This document shows, one piece after another, positions 24,869 to 34,041 of a DNA stretch of 64,000 nt. A program made the position numbers and the translations under genes. The stretch covers positions 1-64,000 of the forward strand of contig NZ_FOWV01000006.1 of NCBI RefSeq assembly GCF_900115545.1, read 5' to 3'. This DNA comes from Ralstonia sp. NFACC01. Its GTDB lineage: Bacteria; Pseudomonadota; Gammaproteobacteria; Burkholderiales; Burkholderiaceae. A model generated the notes under the pieces. It saw only the letters and a list, made by a program, of their open reading frames with translations. It was not told the DNA's origin and searched no databases. Each line of letters opens with the position of its first letter. Position 1 is the first letter of the stretch.

Positions 24869-26270
24869 CCTTGTAGCCCATCCGAACACCACCCCAGTGG
24901 CGACCCTTGACGTAAATCGGCGCCGACACATCCTTCATCATCGCAAACGTCCCGTTCCCCATATCGCGACGATACGTCTGCAACAGGAACGCCTCGGTAT
25001 TGCGCGCCGCCCCCAGCCCCGTACGATCAGTGAACAGCCGGCGGTTGCGGCTGTTGGCAGCGTTCCAGGCCGGATCGCTGCCCTGCGGCTGCGAGAACTT
25101 CAGGTTGTGCGTCGGCAGATAGCCATTGGTGTCGACCGCCGCACAAAACACCACGCGAGGATCCAACTGGAGCAAAGGCTCCTGCACAGCAGGCAATACA
25201 CGATCAGTGAACGCCGTAAACCGCGTCATATGCTGCGGCGGATCGGTATTCGGCACCGGCGCATAAGCGCGGTCGAACAAATCGCCTTCGCTGATATCAC
25301 CCCGCGCCAGGGCCGATTCAAACAACGCACTGATCTTGCCGGCCGCGCCCTGCACCGCTTCGATAAACGGCGTATCGGCGCTCTGCACGCCCGTTGAAGC
25401 CGTCAACCGGATCAACGTTTCCGACGCCCCAAGCAAGCCCGAAAGCTGCCGTTGCGCGTTGTCGATGTTGTGGCTCGATTGCTTCACACCCTCGGCCATC
25501 GCATCCACCTCCCGCGCAAGCGATGCGCATTCGCCTTCGATGGCGGCGGTGGATTCCGCAATGCTCGTCGCCTCAACGTCAAAGCGCGCGATGGCCTCGC
25601 CCGCCACGCCAATCACCGCGCCAATCGCCTGCGTGCCGGTATCCACACGCTGGGCGCGTGCCACGTTCGCGCTGCTGTCGCCGATGAGCTTGTCGGTCTG
25701 GCCGGACAAATCCGCCAAGGTGGTTTCGATCCGCTGCGTCGCTTCGGCGGTCTGCCCCGCGAGCTGCTTCACCGCACCGGCCACCACTGCAAAGCTGCGG
25801 CCCGATTCGCCCGCACGTGCAGCTTCAATCGCAGCATTGATCGCCAGCAGATTCGTTTGCCTGGCAATCTGCGAAATCTGCTCGGATGCCTGCGCCACCT
25901 GGACCAGCGCTTCACGCAGCGCAGCAATCTGCTGCTCCATGCTCGCCACGCCAACGGCAAGCTCGCGAATGTCGCGCAGCGATGCATCGACCGTTGCACG
26001 CGAGCCGCTCACCTCCTCACTGGCATGCGAGGCGACTTCGCGCGCATGCCGCGCTGCCACAGCGATGTCGTGGTTGCCGCGCATGGTGACGTCGGCAGCA
26101 TTGCGCAACTGATCGAACACATCGGCCTGCCGGCGCAGCCGCACGGCCACGTCTTCCACATTGCCGGATACCTCGCAGATGCCCATGCCCACGCGGCCGG
26201 CCTCTTCCGCAATACGGGCGACAAGTTCGGGAGGGGCTTTCGGGCCGCGGCCCCAGGCAAATGGCTTCAC
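24858..26270 (-). CDS. Soluble methyl-accepting chemotaxis-like protein with C-terminal sensor-like region
   Basis: 470 residues from a GTG with a GGAGA site; no signal peptide or membrane helix, so cytoplasmic. The MCP signalling core (about 110-200) contains [30 protein letters not shown], the hallmark hairpin tip, flanked by long coiled coils. The C-terminal 130 residues (after about 340) are not a signalling domain. They carry [14 protein letters not shown], then [11 protein letters not shown], and end in [15 protein letters not shown], resembling a Cache-like ligand-binding fold. So the usual order (sensor then signal) is reversed. An open frame extends upstream to 26372 but lacks a better start. 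Confidence 0.85.
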   Translation of the reverse strand: MKPFAWGRGPKAPPELVARIAEEAGRVGMGICEVSGNVEDVAVRLRRQADVFDQLRNAADVTMRGNHDIAVAARHAREVASHASEEVSGSRATVDASLRDIRELAVGVASMEQQIAALREALVQVAQASEQISQIARQTNLLAINAAIEAARAGESGRSFAVVAGAVKQLAGQTAEATQRIETTLADLSGQTDKLIGDSSANVARAQRVDTGTQAIGAVIGVAGEAIARFDVEATSIAESTAAIEGECASLAREVDAMAEGVKQSSHNIDNAQRQLSGLLGASETLIRLTASTGVQSADTPFIEAVQGAAGKISALFESALARGDISEGDLFDRAYAPVPNTDPPQHMTRFTAFTDRVLPAVQEPLLQLDPRVVFCAAVDTNGYLPTHNLKFSQPQGSDPAWNAANSRNRRLFTDRTGLGAARNTEAFLLQTYRRDMGNGTFAMMKDVSAPIYVKGRHWGGVRMGYKVAG

Positions 26271-26419
26271 GTGCGGTGGTCTCCAGATGTCGTTGTTGTG
26301 TGTGCGCTCGCGCTGATGGCGAAGCAACCCTCTGTGGGGAGTATCGGCGCGGGCGGTCCGCGCTTGAGCCACGCTACCCGCCCCGGCTTACGCGGGCATT
26401 ACATGCGCCTTGCGCAGCA

Positions 26420-29143
26420 CTACGCCTGGGCGGAACGGTCGCGACGCAGCCGGGCCTCGTAGGCGGCGGCCGTCATTGGGGGGCCGAACAGGAAGCCCTG
26501 CAACTTGTCGCACCCCGCGGCTTGCAGGAACTCGGCCTGCTCCAGCGTCTCGACACCCTCTGCCGTGACGGTCATGTCCAGCGACGCGGCCATCGCGACC
26601 ACGGCGCGCGAGATCACCACCGAATCGCGATGGCGCGGAATGCCCGAGACGAACGAGCGATCCACTTTCAGGTTGTCGATCGGGAAGCGCTGCAGATACG
26701 ACAGCGACGAATACCCCGTGCCGAAATCGTCGATCGAGATGCGAATACCCAGCGCCGTGAGTGCGTCGAGCATCGGCATCACCGCGGCGGTGTCGCGCAT
26801 GAGCAGACCCTCGGTAATCTCCATCTCCAGCGCGCTCGCGGGCAAACCCGCTTCGGTCAGGCAGCGCGAGATGGTCGGCACGAGCCCCTCGCCAAACTGG
26901 CGCGGCGACAGGTTCACGGCGACAAAGAACTCCGGCATGCACGTGGCACGCCAATGCGCCGCCTGGCGGCACGCCTGCGCCAGCACCCATTCGCCGATGT
27001 CGCCGATGAGCCCGGAGTCTTCAGCCACCGGAATGAATTCGGCGGGCGACACTTCGCCCAGCTCGGTGCTGTGCCAGCGCAGCAGCACTTCAGCGCCGAC
27101 GATGTCCATCGACGTGGCATCGACGATGGGCTGGAAGCGCAGCGACAGCTCGCCCGCTGACAGTGCGCGGCGCAGGTGGTATTCCAGCTGGAAGCGCCGT
27201 TGCGCGCGCTGCGACAGGCGCGCGGTGTACACGCGATGCTGGTTGCGGCCGTTCTGCTTGGCGTTGTACATGGCGGCATCCGCGCAACGCAGCAGTGTGG
27301 CGGCATCGTTGCCATGCTCTGGGTACACCGCGATGCCGATCGACGCGCCCAGGTAATACTCCGTGCCACTCGTCGAGAACGGCTGCGCGATTGAATGGAC
27401 GATGCGCTTGGCCAAGCGCTCCGCCTCACCCAACGAGCGCACGTTGTCGAGCAGCACGACAAACTCGTCTCCGCCCAGGCGCGCCAGCGTATCGCTCTGG
27501 CGCACGCAGGCCGACAGGCGTTGCGCGACGATGCGCAGCAGGTGGTCACCGGCTTCGTGGCCGGCTGTGTCGTTCACCTTCTTGAAGCCATCCAGATCGA
27601 GGAACAGCACGGCGACCTGGCGTGCCTCGCTGGGCTCGCTGGCGGCCCGCTCCATCACTGCCTGCATGCGCTGAGAGAAATAGGCGCGGTTGTACAAGCC
27701 GGTGAGCGCATCACGCTGCGCGAGGAAAGTGAGCTGCTGCTGGGCCGCGCGCGCGGGCCCGATATCGTTGAACGAGATGAGCACGGCCGAGGGGGCATCG
27801 TCGCCGGGGCGCACGATGGGCAGCACGTTTTCGTGCACCCACACAATGTCGCCGTCCACCAGTTCCAGGCCGACGGTCAAGCCGAGCAGCGGCCGGCCGG
27901 TGGTCAAGACCACGCGCGTGGGACGCTCATTGAGCGGGATCTCGCTGCCGTCTTCGCGCAACGAACGGCGCATCAGCGCCAGGTGGCTGGTGCCCACCGG
28001 CGACAGGTTGCCCGCCCGGAGAATGCGCCGCGCGCTCGGGTTGCACGCGAGGATGGTGCCGTCGGCCGCCTGCACAACGATGCCTTCGGTCAGGTTGTCG
28101 ACGGCCAGGCGGTAGCGTTCTTCGCTCTCCTGCAGATCGCGCGCGATATGTGCTTTCTGCACCGCCACGCCGATGATGTCGGTAATGCCATCGAGCAGCC
28201 CCATGGCGTCGCGCGTGGGCGCACGCGGGGTGTCGTAGTAGATGCCCATCGCGCCGATCATCTGCGCGTTGTCGCCGCGGATGGGCGTGGACCAGCACGC
28301 TCGCAGGCCCAGCGGCGCAACGATGTCGCGGTAGCCATCCCAAAGCGGATCGGCGTCGATGTCTTCCACCACCACGGTCTTGTTCAGGAACATGGCCGTG
28401 CCGCACGAACCGACCGAAGGACCAATCGCGATCCCGACCAGCAACTGCGAGAGCAGGAAAGGCAGCGACGGTGCTATGGCTTGTGTGATGTGCTCGCCGT
28501 CGCTGCTCAGCAACACAGAACACATCGCGCCGTCATCGAGCAGCGCCTCCACCAGCCGGCATACCTCGGCCAGCAGGTCAGGCAGCGGCACGTTGCGCGA
28601 GCTGAGTTCAAGGACGGTTTTTTCGCAGCGCAGCAATTCCTTGGCGCGCGCGGTTTCAGCGGCCAGTGCCCGGTAATTGGCTTCGGATTCGCGCAGGGCT
28701 TGTTCGGCCTGCTTGCGCTGGGTGATGTCGCGTGCCACCACCTGGATGGCGGTGCGCCAACCAAGCTGCACCGGCGCGGAAAGCACCTCGACTTCCACTG
28801 GGGTGCCATCGCAACGCAGCAAGGTCTGCTCAACAGGCGGCAAGCCGGCGCCGTGCGTGACCATCCACTCGCGGCGTTGCCGGGCAAGGTGCGTCGAATT
28901 GTCGTGGACGAACTCATCCAGTTCGCGACCGACGATGTCGCGGGCCGTTTCCGCCCCAAACAGCCGAACGCCCGCCTCGTTGACGAAAACGATAATGTCG
29001 TCCGCCACGATGTACAGCGCGTCCGGCATTTGCCGGACGAGCGCCTCGTAACGGTCATCAGCAAGCGGCAACGGCCTGGGGCTGTCCTGGTCGATCACAT
29101 CCGGTTCGGGACGGTCAGGCCGCTCAGCAGAGGTGGCGTCCAT
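26420..29143 (-). CDS. PAS-GAF-PAS-GGDEF-EAL dual cyclic-di-GMP enzyme
   Basis: About 907 residues. An N-terminal PAS (about 25-140), a GAF-type domain (about 170-330) and a second PAS (about 335-465) precede GGDEF (motif LGGDEF near residue 555, intact) and EAL (about 650-890; first motif reads EVLLRW near 685, with the catalytic Glu kept). The downstream EAL motifs DDFGTGYSSLSYL, KVDRSFV and TAEGVET are present. Both synthesis and breakdown of cyclic-di-GMP are therefore possible. No membrane helix is seen. The ATG at 29143 (MDATSAE) is preferred; a GTG at 29254 is the longer option. Divergent from the PhnM-like gene. Confidence 0.88.
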   Translation of the reverse strand: MDATSAERPDRPEPDVIDQDSPRPLPLADDRYEALVRQMPDALYIVADDIIVFVNEAGVRLFGAETARDIVGRELDEFVHDNSTHLARQRREWMVTHGAGLPPVEQTLLRCDGTPVEVEVLSAPVQLGWRTAIQVVARDITQRKQAEQALRESEANYRALAAETARAKELLRCEKTVLELSSRNVPLPDLLAEVCRLVEALLDDGAMCSVLLSSDGEHITQAIAPSLPFLLSQLLVGIAIGPSVGSCGTAMFLNKTVVVEDIDADPLWDGYRDIVAPLGLRACWSTPIRGDNAQMIGAMGIYYDTPRAPTRDAMGLLDGITDIIGVAVQKAHIARDLQESEERYRLAVDNLTEGIVVQAADGTILACNPSARRILRAGNLSPVGTSHLALMRRSLREDGSEIPLNERPTRVVLTTGRPLLGLTVGLELVDGDIVWVHENVLPIVRPGDDAPSAVLISFNDIGPARAAQQQLTFLAQRDALTGLYNRAYFSQRMQAVMERAASEPSEARQVAVLFLDLDGFKKVNDTAGHEAGDHLLRIVAQRLSACVRQSDTLARLGGDEFVVLLDNVRSLGEAERLAKRIVHSIAQPFSTSGTEYYLGASIGIAVYPEHGNDAATLLRCADAAMYNAKQNGRNQHRVYTARLSQRAQRRFQLEYHLRRALSAGELSLRFQPIVDATSMDIVGAEVLLRWHSTELGEVSPAEFIPVAEDSGLIGDIGEWVLAQACRQAAHWRATCMPEFFVAVNLSPRQFGEGLVPTISRCLTEAGLPASALEMEITEGLLMRDTAAVMPMLDALTALGIRISIDDFGTGYSSLSYLQRFPIDNLKVDRSFVSGIPRHRDSVVISRAVVAMAASLDMTVTAEGVETLEQAEFLQAAGCDKLQGFLFGPPMTAAAYEARLRRDRSAQA

Positions 29144-29313
29144 ATCTGGGTTGTTTTTCAAGATATCGACCAACGTGTCGGGAAAGTTAAGGCGTTTGGC
29201 TGCCTTTCCCCACTTCAGGGTGGGGCAAATGGCGGATGTGCGGTTAAGCGGCACGCCAGTTGCGGCACAATGCCCGCACGGCGTTCTTGCGCAACTGTTC
29301 GCACCTTTGCCTT

Positions 29314-30489
29314 ATGCAATCGTTTTCGTCTTCCGTCGGCCACGTGGCCGGCCTGTTTTCGCGACGTTCCCTGCTGGCCGACGGGCTGGTGGAAGCTGCC
29401 GTGCAATTTCGCGACGGACAGATCGCCAGCTGTGATGCCAACCCGACGCGCGGCATGATCGACTGCGGCGACCTGCTCGTGCTGCCCGGGATCGTCGACC
29501 TGCACGGCGATGCCTTCGAACGCGCCGTCATGCCCCGCCCCGGCGTGGCCTTTCCCTATGAAACCGCGCTGGCCGACGTTGACGGCCAATTACTTGCCAG
29601 TGGCATCACCACCGAATTCCACGGCGTGACGTATTCCTGGGAGGGTGGCTTGCGTGGCCGCGCCTACGCCGTGCGCATGCTGGACACCCTCGACGCCATG
29701 CGCCCGCATCTGGGGGCCCAGCATTTGATGCACCTGCGCTTCGAACTGCACCACGCCGACGGCGTTGCCGACGCGCTGGCCTGGATGGAGGCCGGCCGCG
29801 TGCACTTCCTGTCGTTCAACGATCACCTGCCAGGAATGCGCGACAAGCTGGACGACGCGCGCAAGCTCGCACAATACGCCGATCGCGCCGAGTGCGACAT
29901 CGACACGTTCCTCGCCCGGTTGCATGCCGCCGCCGTCAACGCCACGAGGCTCGCCGAAGTGACTGGCACGCTGGCGCGGGCAGCGCAGCAACGCGGCATC
30001 TGCATGGCTTCACACGACGAGCCCGACATTGCCACGCGCAACACGTTCCACGCGCACGGCTGCACCGTCACCGAATTTCCGTTAACCGAGGAGGTTGCGC
30101 AGGCGGCGCGCGCGCATGGCGGACATATCGTCTTCGGCGCGCCCAACGTGGTGCGCGGCGGCAGCCACAACGGCGCACCGAATGCGGCGGCCATGGTGGC
30201 CGCGGGCCTGGGCACCGTGCTGGCATCCGACTATTACTACCCCGCGCTGCTGGCCGCGCCGTTCAAACTGGCCGAGCGCGGCGTGGTACCGCTGGCGGAG
30301 GCCTGGGCGCTGGTGGCAGCCAACCCGGCAGAAGCCGCGGGGCTGGCGGATCGCGGCGTGCTGGCGACTGGCCTGCGCGCCGATGCCATCGTGGTGGATG
30401 ATCGCCGCCCGGGCCTGCCGCGTGTGGTGGCGGCCGTGGTGGGTGGACGGCTGCGCCATGCTGCCGGGCAGTTGCCGCTGATCGGCTGA
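29314..30489 (+). CDS. phnM: PhnM-like amidohydrolase (phosphonate metabolism)
   Basis: 391 residues of the amidohydrolase superfamily, closest by eye to PhnM, which hydrolyses alpha-D-ribose 1-methylphosphonate 5-triphosphate to pyrophosphate in the C-P lyase pathway. Features: LPGIVDLHGD (metal site), ASGITTEFHGV, the conserved APNVVRGGSH motif and SDYYYP near the C-terminus. E. coli PhnM has ELHTD where this has DLHGD. No phnG-L genes are nearby; only the DUF1045 gene follows, 8 bases away. The ATG at 29314 is chosen over an upstream read-through. The exact substrate may differ from PhnM. Confidence 0.8.
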   Translation: MQSFSSSVGHVAGLFSRRSLLADGLVEAAVQFRDGQIASCDANPTRGMIDCGDLLVLPGIVDLHGDAFERAVMPRPGVAFPYETALADVDGQLLASGITTEFHGVTYSWEGGLRGRAYAVRMLDTLDAMRPHLGAQHLMHLRFELHHADGVADALAWMEAGRVHFLSFNDHLPGMRDKLDDARKLAQYADRAECDIDTFLARLHAAAVNATRLAEVTGTLARAAQQRGICMASHDEPDIATRNTFHAHGCTVTEFPLTEEVAQAARAHGGHIVFGAPNVVRGGSHNGAPNAAAMVAAGLGTVLASDYYYPALLAAPFKLAERGVVPLAEAWALVAANPAEAAGLADRGVLATGLRADAIVVDDRRPGLPRVVAAVVGGRLRHAAGQLPLIG

Positions 30490-30497
30490 ACCACGCC

Positions 30498-31274
30498 ATG
30501 GAGCAAGCGCTGGCACCTTTACCGTCAGCCTGGCGGTATGCGCTCTACCTGCTGCCGCCCGAGCCCTGGTACGGACTGGGCACGCGCTGGATCGGCCGCT
30601 GCGCCCGCTCCGACACCGCCATCGCTGCTGATGAGCGCGAGGCGTTTGTCCGCGAAGCCGGCATCGACCTCGCCACGCTCGACAGCTGGACGGAAGCGCC
30701 ACGCCAATACGGCCTGCATGCCACGTTCAAGCCGCCGTTCCGCCTGGCAAGCGATCGCACCGTCAATGAGCTGGACGCCGCGCTGCGCCGCTTCGCGCAG
30801 CAGCAGCAAGCCTTCGTAATCGAACCGGCCTTGCAGACGTTGCGAGGCTTTCTCGCTTGGCGGCTGCGTCATGGCGACCCTGCGCGCGACACGCTCCATC
30901 AGTTCGCCGATGCGTGCGTCGCCGAGTTCGATGCCTTTCGCGCGCCGCCTCCGCCCACTGAATTAGCGCGCCGTCGTCGTGCGGGCCTGTCCGATGCGCA
31001 AGAGCGCCATCTGCAGCGCTGGGGCTATCCGTATGTGTTTGGTACGTTCACATTCCACATCACGCTGACCGGCCGGCTCGACCATGCCGAGCAGCTTGCG
31101 TGTTATCGCGCACTGGAAGCCACGCGCGTGGTGCTGCCAGCTGCCATGCCCATCGATCACATCGCGTTGTTCTCGCAGCCCGCGCCGGAAGCGCCGTTCA
31201 CGGTGGCACGTGTGTACCGGTTTGATGGGAGCACGGAAGACTTCGACGCTGCGCAGAGCGCGCTCAGCGCTTGA
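30498..31274 (+). CDS. DUF1045 family protein, phosphonate-associated
   Basis: 258 residues with the DUF1045 pattern: WRYALYLLPPEPWYGLGTRWIGR, then YGLHATFKPPF and a C-terminal FGTFTFHITLTG, a 2H-phosphoesterase-like layout with two H-x-T motifs (HATF and HITL). Members are typically encoded in C-P lyase operons next to phnM or phnN. Here it lies 8 bases after the PhnM-like gene, so it is co-transcribed. The last 11 bases overlap the convergent gene ending at 31264. By motif, a phosphoesterase acting on a cyclic or linear phosphate is plausible but unproven. Confidence 0.85.
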   Translation: MEQALAPLPSAWRYALYLLPPEPWYGLGTRWIGRCARSDTAIAADEREAFVREAGIDLATLDSWTEAPRQYGLHATFKPPFRLASDRTVNELDAALRRFAQQQQAFVIEPALQTLRGFLAWRLRHGDPARDTLHQFADACVAEFDAFRAPPPPTELARRRRAGLSDAQERHLQRWGYPYVFGTFTFHITLTGRLDHAEQLACYRALEATRVVLPAAMPIDHIALFSQPAPEAPFTVARVYRFDGSTEDFDAAQSALSA

Positions 31275-32079
31275 GTTCGACCACGTCGATCACCTCCGTC
31301 TGGCCGTGCTGCTCAACCTCCTGGCGCATCACGACGGCCGCTTCGGGGCAGTACCAATCGGTGATGTGCGCCACCGTCGGGTCGGGCTCAAGCGTTTCAT
31401 TGCCCAGCCGCAGCACACCGAGGCGCGCCGTGCGCGTGTAGCGGATCGGCCGGCACTGCAACTCGCCGACCACGGTGTTCATCGGCTGCGGCGGCCCGAC
31501 CTCGCGCTCCGACACCTCCACCTTGGCGCGCTCGGCCCGCATGCGCCCGACCGAAATCCCCAGCCGCGGTGACACCACATCGAAATCGAAGCTGGACTCA
31601 TACGTATCGCCGGGCAGCATCTCGGCTTCGGGCGCCAGGCCAGCGCCATACAGGAACATGCCGGAAATGGCAGTGCTCACGGTGCCGATCAGATCAGCAT
31701 GTTCACTCTGCGCAAACACCCGGCCGTTGATGCTGACGATGCGCGTGACCACGCCAGCCTCGTCCACCAGCAGCTGGTGCTCCTGCACCGTCTCGATAGG
31801 CCGGCCACCCAGCGCCACGAGGCCCGATTTGGCGTAGATGTGCAGACCGATTTCGCAGCCGTCCTGCATGTCGCGATTGACGTCGTGCAAGGTGAACTCG
31901 ACGATCATCGGCGTCTTGCCGTTGCCGTCCAGGCGGACGCGGCTGCCGTCGTGCACCCACGGCGCCGTGCATAGCCCCGCCGCATGCGCGGGTAGCGCCA
32001 ACGCAATCGCCGCCACAGTCGCGGCGGCGTGCCACAAAGAAAAACGCCGATGCATCGGGCGATGCATCAGCGTTTTCAT
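31264..32079 (-). CDS. Exported protein of unknown function
   Basis: 271 residues. The N-terminus has a Met/Arg/His-rich lead and a hydrophobic AAATVAAIALALPAHAAG signal peptide, so the mature protein is periplasmic or outer-membrane. It then reads as a beta-rich domain with conserved-looking Cys residues (LCTAPW, GCEIGL, LQCRPI, WYCPEA), suggesting two disulfides. No known family is recognised. It is 19 bases downstream of the repeat protein on the same strand, so probably one operon. The ATG at 32079 is taken; 32067 and 32055 are also possible. Confidence 0.7.
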   Translation of the reverse strand: MKTLMHRPMHRRFSLWHAAATVAAIALALPAHAAGLCTAPWVHDGSRVRLDGNGKTPMIVEFTLHDVNRDMQDGCEIGLHIYAKSGLVALGGRPIETVQEHQLLVDEAGVVTRIVSINGRVFAQSEHADLIGTVSTAISGMFLYGAGLAPEAEMLPGDTYESSFDFDVVSPRLGISVGRMRAERAKVEVSEREVGPPQPMNTVVGELQCRPIRYTRTARLGVLRLGNETLEPDPTVAHITDWYCPEAAVVMRQEVEQHGQTEVIDVVELKR

Positions 32080-32098
32080 GAACCCGATCGGCACGGGC

Positions 32099-32488
32099 TT
32101 ACTGCTTGGGCGCGTCCTTCTTGTTGGCGCCCTCGCTGTACGGGTCAAACTTGCCGCCGGCCTTGGCGCCCTGGCTATACGGGTCGAACTTCTCACCGGC
32201 CTTGGCGCCTTGGGTGTACGTGTCGTACTTGCCCTTCTCGACATTGGCCGGCTGGGCGCCGGGGTTGAGTGCGCTGGCGGTGCTGTCGTTCTTGTTGGCG
32301 CCTTGCGAATACGGGTCGAACTTGTCGCCGGCCTTCGCACCCTGTTGGTACGGATCGAACTTGTCGCCGACTTTTGCGCCTTGGCTATAGGGGTCGAACT
32401 TCTTCTGGTCAGTCTGCGCGTGGGCCACGGTGCCGATGGCTGCTACGACAGCTACCGCTGCCACGAGGGTAAGACGTTTGTACGGCAT
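32099..32488 (-). CDS. Exported protein with 13-residue KFDPYSQGAK repeats
   Basis: 129 residues, with AAAGGAGC upstream. The signal peptide (residues 1-24) ends in AHA. The rest is built of six copies of a 13-residue unit, K-[FY]-D-[PT]-Y-x-[QE]-G-A-[KN]-x-x-[DEG], interrupted by one 18-residue spacer. Such periodic Tyr/Asp/Lys/Gly units suggest an extended, possibly beta-helical or matrix-binding surface protein. No family is known to me. The DNA repeat unit is 39 bases, so copy number could vary by slippage. Confidence 0.75.
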   Translation of the reverse strand: MPYKRLTLVAAVAVVAAIGTVAHAQTDQKKFDPYSQGAKVGDKFDPYQQGAKAGDKFDPYSQGANKNDSTASALNPGAQPANVEKGKYDTYTQGAKAGEKFDPYSQGAKAGGKFDPYSEGANKKDAPKQ

Positions 32489-32700
32489 CTGAAGCTCCTT
32501 TCCTATGGGTCGTTTGGGCTGATCAAATCAAATGGTGCAGCCTCGTTTTGAACGCATCCCGATGTCATGCGCAACTGGCACGTTGGCGCCGGCACCGGGA
32601 AACCCCCTCTCCTCGTCGTAAGCTATGGCAAGCGCACAGGAAAGTCAACGCACAGGAACTGCATATTTTTTGGGCAGTTGCGAGCTGAAGCGCAGGCCGA

Positions 32701-33885
32701 TCAGCGGCGTTCCGGCTGGCGGATCGCACGTGGGCCCGTCACCGCAATCAACGCCATGGTGAGCGCCACCACCGACAGCCCCCAGCGCAGGTCGGAGCGA
32801 TGCGCAATCAACCCGATGATGACTGGACCGATCAGCAAGCCTACGTAGGCAAAGCGCGCCACGGCGGCAATGCCTTCGGCTGCCGGCACGCCCGGCAGGC
32901 GCGACGCGGTAATGAAGAAGATCGGCACCATGTTGGCAGCGCCCACGCCCATCAACGCAAAGCCTGTCAGGACAGCAATCGGCGCGGGCCACAGCAGAGC
33001 GAGCAGAATCCCGCCCGTTGCCAGCACGCCACTGGCGCCAAGCACACGCATGTTGCCCCAGCGTCCGCGCGCGAAATCGCCGCCGAAACGCGCAAGCGCC
33101 ATCCCACCTGAAAACGCTGCATACCCCGCGCTGGCAACGGCTTCGGGCGATTGCGCAATCTCGCGCATGTACACGGTCGTCCAGTCGTACATCGCGCCTT
33201 CGCCTACCAGCCCCAGGAAGGCCAGCACACCGAGCAGGAACAGCGTGCGGCCCGTGGTCGGATGTGCAGGTTCGCCTTCTGCGTGCACGTGGTCGGGCAG
33301 CATGAAGGGGCCGGCACACAAGGCAGCCGCCATGGTGACGAGCGCCATACCGCCGCAATGCACGGCCGGTGGCACGCCCAGTTCCAGCAGCACTCCACCC
33401 ACCGCCGCGCCTGCCATGCCGCCCAGGCTGAACATACCGTGCAGCGACGAGATGATCGGCTTGTGGTGATTGGCCTCCACGGTGGCGGCCTGCGCATTCA
33501 TGGCCACGTCGAAACCCGCGTTGGTGATGCCGAACAGCAGCAGCACGGCCAGCAGCGCGGGGTAACTCGGCATTAGCATGATGAGCGCGGTCATGGCACC
33601 AAATGCCACGCCGCCCTGCACGCTCGCGCGGCGGGTTCCGACGCGTGCCGCCCACTTGCCCGCAAACTTCATCGCAACGATGGCACCGGCGGCCACCATG
33701 AACATCGCCAGCGACAGCGACGCCTCGGACAAGCCGAACCGCGCCTTCACCGTAGGAATGTGAATGCCCCAGGTCGCAAACGTTGCACCGTTGGCGAAAA
33801 AGAGAGCCATCGTCGCCGCGCGGGCCGACAGGGGAAGCCGGCGGGGCTGCAACGCGCCGGTAGATTGGACGTATTCGGAAGACAT
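32701..33885 (-). CDS. MFS transporter (YbjJ/fucose-permease-like)
   Basis: 394 residues with 12 predicted membrane helices. The first (ATMALFFANGATFATWGIHIP) and the loop KFAGKWAARVGTRRAS are typical of the YbjJ/fucose permease branch of MFS. Family members move sugars or drugs; the substrate here is unknown. It stands alone on the minus strand, divergent from ku by about 156 bases. I see no signs of transfer. Confidence 0.85.
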   Translation of the reverse strand: MSSEYVQSTGALQPRRLPLSARAATMALFFANGATFATWGIHIPTVKARFGLSEASLSLAMFMVAAGAIVAMKFAGKWAARVGTRRASVQGGVAFGAMTALIMLMPSYPALLAVLLLFGITNAGFDVAMNAQAATVEANHHKPIISSLHGMFSLGGMAGAAVGGVLLELGVPPAVHCGGMALVTMAAALCAGPFMLPDHVHAEGEPAHPTTGRTLFLLGVLAFLGLVGEGAMYDWTTVYMREIAQSPEAVASAGYAAFSGGMALARFGGDFARGRWGNMRVLGASGVLATGGILLALLWPAPIAVLTGFALMGVGAANMVPIFFITASRLPGVPAAEGIAAVARFAYVGLLIGPVIIGLIAHRSDLRWGLSVVALTMALIAVTGPRAIRQPERR

Positions 33886-34041
33886 GAAGGACTGCTGGGA
33901 AAAACGCGCGGCGCAAACGTGCTGCGCCGCAAAGGCACCATGCTACCGCGCCGGGCTGATAAGCGTATGACGCCGCCCCGCACCAGGCAGGTATGCGGCT
34001 TGCGTCACCACGCTCGAATCCACCGCATCGGGAGACCTGCC

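Noticed and set aside
24431-24910. 159-residue frame reading VPNP heptads as a protein
   Set aside because: No ribosome site and both strands are open because the period is a multiple of three; treated as non-coding tandem repeats.
27395-29458. 687-residue open frame opposite the GGDEF-EAL gene
   Set aside because: Antisense to a clear multidomain enzyme; composition of a shadow frame.
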